Assembly: GCA_946403615.1 (NCBI GenBank)
Contig: CAMJAO010000002.1
Span: 1-32,218 of the forward strand
Direction: 5' to 3'
Length of the DNA stretch: 32,218 bases
DNA from: an uncultured Prevotellaceae bacterium
GTDB lineage: Bacteria; Bacteroidota; Bacteroidia; Bacteroidales; Bacteroidaceae
Of this stretch, positions 25,679 through 32,218 are shown one piece after another; within the stretch, counting starts at the first letter, position 1, and the number at the start of each line of letters is the position of its first letter. Below the pieces are notes generated by a model. That model was given only the letters and a program-made list of their open reading frames with translations. It searched no databases and was not told the DNA's origin. Position numbers and translations under genes: made by a program.

Positions 25679-25721
25679 CTCAAGTGTTCTTTTCTTGTGC
25701 ATGCCTGTTCTATTTCGGCTG

Positions 25722-25753
25722 CAAAATTACGCTTTTCCCCCGAATTATACAAA
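25722..25753 (-). promoter_or_regulatory. Promoter of the His/Cys-rich gene - TonB receptor unit (TTTG-N20-TAATTTTG)
   Basis: Minus strand -7 TAATTTTG (25729-25722), TTTG (25753-25750), 20-nt spacer. Confidence 0.55.
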
Positions 25754-25790
25754 AATCTACCGCCGCTTTTGTGTATTTTCTTTCTCCCAA

Positions 25791-25822
25791 TTTGGCGAAT
25801 CATCCAGAAACACTTACTTTTG
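25791..25822 (+). promoter_or_regulatory. Promoter of the BadF/GlcNAc-kinase-like gene (TTTG-N20-TACTTTTG)
   Basis: TTTG 25791-25794 and TACTTTTG 25815-25822 with 20-nt spacer, 41 nt upstream of the ATG. Confidence 0.6.
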
Positions 25823-25863
25823 CAAACAATAAATCTCAAACCTCTAATCTCAAACCCATAAAT

Positions 25864-26694
25864 ATGTTACAACTCATAGCCGATGGCGGAAGCACCAAGA
25901 CTGTATGGTGCCTCTTGGAAGACGGAAAAGAAATGGCCCGCGTGAAGACACAAGGCTTGAATCCCTATTTCCAGACCGAAGAGAAGATAAAGCAAATCAT
26001 CAAAATGGAACTTCTCTACCAACTGCGCACGCAAGGATATAATCCTGATGATGTAAAGAAAATTGAATATTATGGAGCGGGCATGCGAGACGAGATGAAG
26101 ACAAAATTCCAGTCTGTTCTCAAAAGCCTTTTTGAGGCAGATGGAATCGTCGTAGATAGCGATTTGCTCGGTGCGGCAAAGGCTCTTTGCGGCAATCATG
26201 AGGGTATCGCTGCCATTCTCGGCACTGGCTCCAACTCATGCCTTTATGATGGTGAGAATATTGTCAAGAATATTCCTTCTCTTGGATTCATCCTTGGCGA
26301 TGAGGGCAGCGGGGCTGTTTTGGGACGTCTCTTTATCGGCGCACTCTTCAAAGGAGCCCTTCCCGATGACCTTCGAGAAGAGTATCTCAGCGACACAGGC
26401 CAAGACCTCTCCGACATCATCGACAAAGTCTATCGGCAGCCCATGCCAAACCGTTATCTGGCCCATGCTGCGAAGTTCATCCGCCAGCATATCGACTGTG
26501 AACCGCTCGAGCAGTTGGTCATTGATAATTTCCGTGCCTTCTTCCGCCGCAACATCATCCCTTACGGACGTCCCGACCTCCCCGTCAATTTCGTCGGCAG
26601 CATCGCCCATCATTTCGAGCCCCAACTCTGCCGCGCCGCCTCCCTCGAAGGCATCACCATAGGTAAAATCATCCAAAGCCCCCTGGAAGCATAG
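25864..26694 (+). CDS. BadF/BadG-type ATPase, N-acetylglucosamine kinase-like (276 aa)
   Basis: Actin-like ATPase motifs LIADGGSTKTVWCL and AAILGTGSNSCLYDG...LGFILGDEGSGAVLG; start assigned to ATG 25864, downstream of the predicted promoter. Confidence 0.88.
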   Translation: MLQLIADGGSTKTVWCLLEDGKEMARVKTQGLNPYFQTEEKIKQIIKMELLYQLRTQGYNPDDVKKIEYYGAGMRDEMKTKFQSVLKSLFEADGIVVDSDLLGAAKALCGNHEGIAAILGTGSNSCLYDGENIVKNIPSLGFILGDEGSGAVLGRLFIGALFKGALPDDLREEYLSDTGQDLSDIIDKVYRQPMPNRYLAHAAKFIRQHIDCEPLEQLVIDNFRAFFRRNIIPYGRPDLPVNFVGSIAHHFEPQLCRAASLEGITIGKIIQSPLEA

Positions 26695-26822
26695 ACAACG
26701 ATTTTCACAAATTAACCGATGGAGTAAATAGAGGTTTCTTCTTTTGTGATGGCTTAGGTAAACGCCCTGTGTGCTTAGTGAGACAGGACGTCATAATATA
26801 GTTCCTGATTAGCCTTGTGTAA

Positions 26823-26844
26823 AATAACGCCGCGCGGCGTTATT
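26823..26844. repeat. Perfect 22-bp palindrome AATAACGCCGCGCGGCGTTATT
   Basis: Checked base by base; overlaps a second palindrome TTATTGC-T-GCAATAA (26840-26854). Confidence 0.75.
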
Positions 26845-27049
26845 GCTGCAATAACACTGCATCATCCACAACTATCCCTTCCTAAATTCCTATATCCCTT
26901 ATAATCTTTTAGATATATCTTTATGTCCTTTTGTCTTTATGTCTAAAAAGCATGTCTTTTTGTCATTCTGCCTGAAAAACGGTCCATTTGTTCTATATCA
27001 ATAAAAACGTCCTTTTTTTCTTTTCACTGGTTTTTTCTCGCATAAATAT

Positions 27050-27075
27050 GTACGCGTTCGGGGAAAAATGCGTAC
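27050..27075. promoter_or_regulatory. Inverted repeat GTACGC-N14-GCGTAC at the nuo promoter, overlapping a -7 box TACCTTTG (27073-27080)
   Basis: Read directly; the TAnnTTTG match lies about 42 nt upstream of the nuoA ATG. Confidence 0.45.
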
Positions 27076-27121
27076 CTTTGCACGCGTTAAAAGGGAAATA
27101 TTATATTTTTCAATAAATACT

Positions 27122-27472
27122 ATGAATTTTACTTTGTTTGTTACCGTTATTCTAACGGCTATCACCTTGGTGGCGGCGGCTTACGTCATAGCCAAGTTGC
27201 TGGGGCCTCGCACATACAACAAAGTAAAGGGTGAACCGTTTGAGTGCGGCATTCCGACGCACGGGTCGTCATGGATTCCCGTGTCGGTGGGCTATTATCT
27301 CTTCGCCATCCTTTTCTTGATGTTTGATGTCGAGACAGTGTTTCTCTATCCCTGGGCGGTAGTAGTGAAGGAGTTCGGTCCTATGGCGCTTGTCAGTATC
27401 GGATTCTTCTTGTTAGTGTTGGTGTTTGGCCTGGCTTATGCTTGGCGGAAAGGGGCTTTGGAATGGAAATAA
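27122..27472 (+). CDS. nuoA: NADH-quinone oxidoreductase subunit A
   Basis: [45 protein letters not shown] matches NuoA. Confidence 0.95.
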   Translation: MNFTLFVTVILTAITLVAAAYVIAKLLGPRTYNKVKGEPFECGIPTHGSSWIPVSVGYYLFAILFLMFDVETVFLYPWAVVVKEFGPMALVSIGFFLLVLVFGLAYAWRKGALEWK

Positions 27473-28119
27473 AGAAACCGAAAATCAAAAGCATTCCTTA
27501 CGACGAGTTTAAGGACAACGAGAGCCTCGAGGGGCTGCTCAAGGAACTGAACGACAACGGTGTGAACGTAGTGACGGGTTCGCTCGACCAGTTGATCAAC
27601 TGGGGACGCGCCAACTCGCTATGGTCGCTCACCTTCGCCACCTCATGCTGCGGCATCGAGTTCATGGCGGTGGGTTGCGCACGCTACGACTTCGCCCGCT
27701 TCGGTTTCGAGGTGACACGTAACTCTCCCCGTCAGGCCGACCTCATCATGTGTGCTGGTACCATCACCAACAAGATGGCACCCGTGTTCAAACGTCTTTA
27801 CGACCAGATGGCTGAACCCAAATATGTGGTGGCCGTGGGCGGTTGCGCCATTTCGGGCGGTCCGTTCAAATCGAGTTATCATGTGGTAAACGGCATCGAT
27901 GAGATTGTGCCTGTCGATGTGTATGTGCCGGGTTGTCCCCCGCGCCCCGAAGCCATTCTCTATGGTATGATGCAGTTGCAGCGCAAGGTTAAGGTGGAGA
28001 AATTCCTCGGCGGTAGAAACCGCAAGGAAAGTCCCATCGTTGTGACCGACGTGCCTGGTGATTTTGCTGAGCAGATAAAAGAAACCGAGGAAGTAACGAA
28101 TGTCAAGGAGGAGCAGTAA
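27463..28119 (+). CDS. nuoB: NADH-quinone oxidoreductase subunit B
   Basis: [34 protein letters not shown]...[11 protein letters not shown]...[12 protein letters not shown]; start at ATG 27463 overlaps the nuoA stop. Confidence 0.96.
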   Translation: MEIKKPKIKSIPYDEFKDNESLEGLLKELNDNGVNVVTGSLDQLINWGRANSLWSLTFATSCCGIEFMAVGCARYDFARFGFEVTRNSPRQADLIMCAGTITNKMAPVFKRLYDQMAEPKYVVAVGGCAISGGPFKSSYHVVNGIDEIVPVDVYVPGCPPRPEAILYGMMQLQRKVKVEKFLGGRNRKESPIVVTDVPGDFAEQIKETEEVTNVKEEQ

Positions 28120-28120
28120 T

Positions 28121-29689
28121 ATGAAATTAGAACATCAAGAATTCCAACTGTCTGCTTTCGCCTCCGAGATGGCGAAACTCAAAAACGACAAGCATTTCGA
28201 CTACCTCGTGACCATCGTGGGTGAGGACTTCGGCGAAGAAGGACTCGGATGCGTCTATATCCTCGAAAACACCGAGACACATGAGCGTACCAGCGTGAAG
28301 GCCGTGAACAGCGACCGCAACGCCGCTTATATCCCCACCGTGAGCCATCTGTGGAAAGGTGCGGAGATTCTCGAGCGCGAGGTGTATGATTTCTACGGCA
28401 TCCGCTTCCTTGGCAATAAGGACATGCGCCGTCTCTACCTGCGTTCCGATTTCAACGGGTTCCCGTTCCGTAAGGACTATGACATGAGCCCCGAGAACAA
28501 CCGCTATACCCTTGAAGATGACCCCGAACCCGACTATACCGAGGAGTGGGTGCTCAACGAGGATGGCGAGTTGAAGGCCATACGTCACAAACTATTCACC
28601 GACGATGATTATGTCATCAATATCGGTCCGCAGCACCCCGCCACTCACGGTGTGCTCCGCTTGCAGACCATCCTCGACGGCGAGACCATCCGCAAGGTCT
28701 ATCCCCACTGCGGATATATCCACCGCGGTATCGAGAAAATGTGCGAGGAATACACCTATCCACAGTCGCTGGCACTCACCGACCGCTTGGATTATCTGAG
28801 CGCGATGATGAACCGCCATGCCCTCTGCTCGGTCATCGAAGAGGCTATGGGCGTGGAACTTTCCGACCGCATCAAGTATATCCGCACGATGATGGATGAG
28901 TTGCAACGTATAGACTCGCACCTGCTCTTCTACAGCTGCTGTGCACAGGACCTCGGAGCACTCACCGCATTCATCTACGGCATGCGCGACCGTGAACAAG
29001 TGCTCAACGTGATGGAAGAGACCACCGGCGGACGCCTCATTCAGAATTATTATAGAATAGGTGGCTGTCAAGACGATATCGATCCGGGTTTCGCCAAGAA
29101 TGTGAAGAAACTCTGTGAGTATCTCAAACCAATGTTCCGCGAGTACAACGACATCTTCACAGGCAACATCATTCTCCACAACCGTTTCGAGAATGTGGGC
29201 TTGCTCTCCAAAGAGGATGCCATCTCTTACGGCTGCACCGGTGGTACGGGTCGTGCTTCCGGCTGGAAAAACGATGTCCGCAAGAATCATCCTTACGATA
29301 TGTACGGCCAAGTGGAATTCGACCAGATTTCTTACGAAAAGGGCGACTGTTTCGCACGTTACATGGTTCGTATGAAAGAGATGGAGCAAAGTGTGCGTAT
29401 TCTGGAGCAACTGGCCGACAATATCCCCGCAGGCGACTTCTACATCAAGCAGAAACCCGTCATCCGCGTGCCGGAAGGACAGTGGTATACCTCATGTGAG
29501 GGAAGCCGTGGCGAAATAGGCGTTTATCTCGACTCCAAGGGCGACAAGAGTCCTTACCGTTTGAAGTTCCGTCCGATGGGACTGCCGTTGGTATCGGCCA
29601 TGGACGAGATACTGCGTGGCGAGAAGATTGCCGACCTCATCTCTGTGGGCGCTACATTAGATTACGTAATCCCTGATATTGACAGATAA
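28121..29689 (+). CDS. nuoCD: NADH-quinone oxidoreductase fused subunits C/D
   Basis: NuoC motif EREVYDFYGIRFLGNKDMRRLYL, then NuoD NIGPQHPATHGVLRLQTILDGE...CGYIHRGIEKMCE in one ORF. Confidence 0.95.
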   Translation: MKLEHQEFQLSAFASEMAKLKNDKHFDYLVTIVGEDFGEEGLGCVYILENTETHERTSVKAVNSDRNAAYIPTVSHLWKGAEILEREVYDFYGIRFLGNKDMRRLYLRSDFNGFPFRKDYDMSPENNRYTLEDDPEPDYTEEWVLNEDGELKAIRHKLFTDDDYVINIGPQHPATHGVLRLQTILDGETIRKVYPHCGYIHRGIEKMCEEYTYPQSLALTDRLDYLSAMMNRHALCSVIEEAMGVELSDRIKYIRTMMDELQRIDSHLLFYSCCAQDLGALTAFIYGMRDREQVLNVMEETTGGRLIQNYYRIGGCQDDIDPGFAKNVKKLCEYLKPMFREYNDIFTGNIILHNRFENVGLLSKEDAISYGCTGGTGRASGWKNDVRKNHPYDMYGQVEFDQISYEKGDCFARYMVRMKEMEQSVRILEQLADNIPAGDFYIKQKPVIRVPEGQWYTSCEGSRGEIGVYLDSKGDKSPYRLKFRPMGLPLVSAMDEILRGEKIADLISVGATLDYVIPDIDR

Positions 29690-29694
29690 GGAAA

Positions 29695-29732
29695 TAAGGT
29701 TACGGACTCATGATTTCATGATCATAACCTTA
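29695..29732. repeat. Inverted repeat TAAGGTTA-N22-TAACCTTA plus degenerate ATAACCTN repeats in the nuoCD-nuoH gap
   Basis: Read directly: taaggttacggactcatgatttcatgatcataaccttacaacctcataacctc. Confidence 0.45.
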
Positions 29733-29755
29733 CAACCTCATAACCTCAAAAGATT

Positions 29756-30838
29756 ATGTTTGATTTCGGTAAAATAACAAGTTGGTTCGACGGATTGTTG
29801 CGCGACACATTAGGGTTGGGCAACTTTTGGTCAACCTTCATCGAATGCGTGATAATCGGCGCTGTCATCCTCGTGGCTTACGCGGTCTTCGCCATTATCC
29901 TGATTTACATGGAGCGTAAGGTGTGCGCCTGGTTCCAGTGCCGTCTCGGTCCTACCCGTGTCGGTAAGTGGGGCTTGTTGCAGGTGTTCGCCGATGTGTT
30001 CAAAATGTTGCAAAAGGAGATTTTCTTCGTCGATAAAGCCGACAAGCTCCTTTATCTCTTAGCGCCGTTCCTCGTGCTGATTGCCTCGGTGGGCACGTTC
30101 TCGTTCCTGCCGTGGAACTTGGGCATGCAGGTGCTCGATTTCAATGTGGGCGTGTTCCTGCTCACTGCCATCTCGTCTATCGGTGTCGTCGGCATCTTCC
30201 TCGCAGGTTGGGGCTCGAACAATAAGTTCGGTGTCGTCTCCGCCATGCGTGGTGCCGTCCAGATGATTTCCTACGAGATGTCGCTTTGCCTCTGCCTCAT
30301 CACCGCCGTTGCCCTCACAGGCACCATGTCGGTATCAGGCATCGTCGAGTCACAATCGAACGCATGGCTCATATTCAAAGGCCATATCCCCGCCATCATC
30401 GCGTTCATTACTTTCATCATCGCAGGTAACGCCGAGGCCAACCGTGGCCCGTTCGACCTGGCTGAGGCTGAGAGTGAGTTGACCGCTGGTTATCACACCG
30501 AGTATTCGGGTATGGGATTCGGCTTCTTCTATTTGGCTGAGTATTTGAACATGTTCGTCATCGCCGGCGTGGCTGCCACCGTCTTCCTCGGAGGATGGAT
30601 GCCGCTGCACATCGCAGGCCTCGACGGGTTCAATACCGTGATGGATTATATCCCGGGCTTCGTCTGGTTCCTCGGCAAAGTGTTCCTCTTGGTGTGGGTG
30701 CTGCTCTGGATCCGCTGGACCTTCCCCCGTCTCCGTATCGACCAGATACTGAAGTTGGAGTGGAAATACCTCATGCCGCTGAGCCTGCTCAATTTGATAC
30801 TTATGACAATCATCGTAGCATTTGGATTACACTGGTAA
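29756..30838 (+). CDS. nuoH: NADH-quinone oxidoreductase subunit H
   Basis: [38 protein letters not shown]...[34 protein letters not shown]. Confidence 0.96.
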   Translation: MFDFGKITSWFDGLLRDTLGLGNFWSTFIECVIIGAVILVAYAVFAIILIYMERKVCAWFQCRLGPTRVGKWGLLQVFADVFKMLQKEIFFVDKADKLLYLLAPFLVLIASVGTFSFLPWNLGMQVLDFNVGVFLLTAISSIGVVGIFLAGWGSNNKFGVVSAMRGAVQMISYEMSLCLCLITAVALTGTMSVSGIVESQSNAWLIFKGHIPAIIAFITFIIAGNAEANRGPFDLAEAESELTAGYHTEYSGMGFGFFYLAEYLNMFVIAGVAATVFLGGWMPLHIAGLDGFNTVMDYIPGFVWFLGKVFLLVWVLLWIRWTFPRLRIDQILKLEWKYLMPLSLLNLILMTIIVAFGLHW

Positions 30839-30839
30839 A

Positions 30840-31373
30840 ATGGAAAACAACAAATCATATTTCAGTGAGGCTCTCGCCGGTGTCAAATCATTGATTACCG
30901 GTTTCGGCGTGACGATGAAGGAATACTTCACACCCAAAGTCACCGAGCAATATCCCGAGAACCGCAAGACACGGCTCCACGTGTCGGCGCGCCACCGCGG
31001 ACGCCTCGTCTTCAAACGCAACGAGGACGGCAGTCATAAGTGTGTGGCTTGCACCATGTGCGAGAAGACATGTCCCAACGGCACAATCACGATTAAGTCG
31101 GAGATGCGTGAAGACCCCGAGACAGGCAAGAAGAAGCGTGTCTTGCTCGACTACCGTTACGACCTGGGCGAATGTATGTTCTGCCAGTTGTGCGTCAACG
31201 CCTGCAACTTCGATGCCATCGAGTTCACCAACGATTTTGAGAACAGCGTGTTCGACCGCGACAAACTCGTCCTTCACCTCGACAAGGAGAAATACGAGGG
31301 TGGCAGCCTGCCCGAACTCATCAACGGCGGCGCTGAGATGGAAATCGGTAAGTTTAACACTGGTACTAAATAA
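30840..31373 (+). CDS. nuoI: NADH-quinone oxidoreductase subunit I (2x 4Fe-4S)
   Basis: Two ferredoxin motifs, CVACTMCEKTCPNGTI and CMFCQLCVNACNFDAIEFTNDFE; start at ATG 30840, one base after the nuoH stop. Confidence 0.94.
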   Translation: MENNKSYFSEALAGVKSLITGFGVTMKEYFTPKVTEQYPENRKTRLHVSARHRGRLVFKRNEDGSHKCVACTMCEKTCPNGTITIKSEMREDPETGKKKRVLLDYRYDLGECMFCQLCVNACNFDAIEFTNDFENSVFDRDKLVLHLDKEKYEGGSLPELINGGAEMEIGKFNTGTK

Positions 31374-31388
31374 GGAGGAGAGAAGATT

Positions 31389-31892
31389 ATGGCAAATCAA
31401 ATCATGTTTATCATCCTCGCTGTCATCATCCTTGGCGCTGCCGTGCTTTCGGTGATGACCAAGCGCATCATGCGTGCCGCCACCTTCCTGCTCTTTGTGC
31501 TCTTTGGTGTGGCAGGCATCTATTTCCTGCTCGACTATACGTTCCTCGGTGCAGCGCAGATCAGCGTCTATGCCGGTGGTATCACGATGCTTTATATCTT
31601 CGCCATTCAACTGGTGTCGAAACACACGCTCCAAGGACTCTACGAGCGTTTGCGCGGCAGCCGGGTGGTGGCGGGCGTTCTCGCGGCTTTGGCGGGATTG
31701 GTCTTGGTGGCCGTCATCCTGCTGAAGAATGTGTTTATCAGCAAAGCCATTCCCAATGAGGAAGTGAGCATGAAGGAAATCGGACGCACACTCGTCAGCA
31801 CCGACGGCTATGTGCTTCCCTTCGAGTTCATCTCCATCTTCCTGCTGGCTTGTATTATCGGTGGTATTGTAATCTCAAGAAAGGACAAGTAA
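31389..31892 (+). CDS. nuoJ: NADH-quinone oxidoreductase subunit J
   Basis: RAATFLLFVLFGVAGIYFLLDYTFLGAAQISVYAGGITMLYIFAIQLVSK plus operon position. Confidence 0.92.
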   Translation: MANQIMFIILAVIILGAAVLSVMTKRIMRAATFLLFVLFGVAGIYFLLDYTFLGAAQISVYAGGITMLYIFAIQLVSKHTLQGLYERLRGSRVVAGVLAALAGLVLVAVILLKNVFISKAIPNEEVSMKEIGRTLVSTDGYVLPFEFISIFLLACIIGGIVISRKDK

Positions 31893-31893
31893 T

Positions 31894-32218
31894 ATGATGG
31901 ATACAATCGCACACGGGGTCATTCCCGTAGAGTTTTTCCTCGTTCTGAGCACACTGCTGTTCTTCATCGGGGTATTCGGATTCGTCACACGGCGCAACCT
32001 TATCGCCATGCTTATCTCCGTAGAGCTTGTCCTCAATGCCGTAGATATGAACTTCGCGGTGTTCAACCGACTGCTCTTCCCCGGACAGATGGACGGTATG
32101 TTCTTCACCCTGTTCTCTATCGGTGTGAGCGCTGCCGAGACAGCCGTGGCTATCGCTATCATTATCAATGTTTACCGCAGGTTCCACAGCGATCAGGTGA
32201 ACAGTATTGAAAACATGA
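31894..32218 (+). CDS. nuoK: NADH-quinone oxidoreductase subunit K, 3'-truncated by the window edge
   Basis: Manual translation: MMDTIAHGVIPVEFFLVLSTLLFFIGVFGFVTRRNLIAMLISVELVLNAVDMNFAVFNRLLFPGQMDGMFFTLFSIGVSAAETAVAIAIIINVYRRFHSDQVNSIENM, open to the edge, hence not in the ORF track. Confidence 0.93.
   Translation, partial: MMDTIAHGVIPVEFFLVLSTLLFFIGVFGFVTRRNLIAMLISVELVLNAVDMNFAVFNRLLFPGQMDGMFFTLFSIGVSAAETAVAIAIIINVYRRFHSDQVNSIENM

Noticed and set aside
26236-26676. 146-aa minus-strand and 163-aa plus-strand alternate-frame ORFs over the kinase
   Set aside because: Overlap a clear BadF/GlcNAc-kinase-like CDS; no independent homology or ribosome-binding evidence.
27068-27472. Longer start for nuoA (MRTFARVKREILYFSINT...)
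   Set aside because: Would begin before or inside the predicted -7 box; ATG 27122 fits known NuoA N-termini.
28592-29410. 272-aa minus-strand ORF
   Set aside because: Entirely antisense to nuoCD; shadow ORF.

Overview
Bacteroidales-like (probably Prevotella-like) chromosomal window, assigned from gene content and TAnnTTTG-type promoters. Two blocks are visible. (1) Minus strand, about 1-25.7 kb, is a cell-envelope/secreted-protein block. It holds two tandem, full-length paralogous genes for giant (~3,400 aa) secreted proteins with LamG-like, FN3-like and carboxypeptidase-regulatory-like segments. It also holds a BspA/LRR-like secreted protein, a 67-aa MKKxxYIxPA-type small protein, a TonB-dependent receptor preceded by a small His/Cys-rich protein, and the start of another signal-peptide protein cut by the left edge. 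(2) Plus strand, about 25.8-32.2 kb, carries a BadF/GlcNAc-kinase-like gene and the start of a nuo operon (nuoA-B-CD-H-I-J-K, with no nuoE/F/G between CD and H; nuoK runs off the right edge). The observations I rate highest are: the tandem duplication of the giant genes; a spacing-conserved GGACAA(A) direct-repeat element at the same distance (55-56 bp) upstream of both giant-gene -7 boxes; near-identical hairpins after both giant genes; a long nested hairpin with two competing arms after the small-protein gene; a 22-bp perfect GC-core palindrome upstream of nuo; and mosaic divergence between the two giant paralogs. No RNA genes, CRISPR arrays or transposases were recognised.
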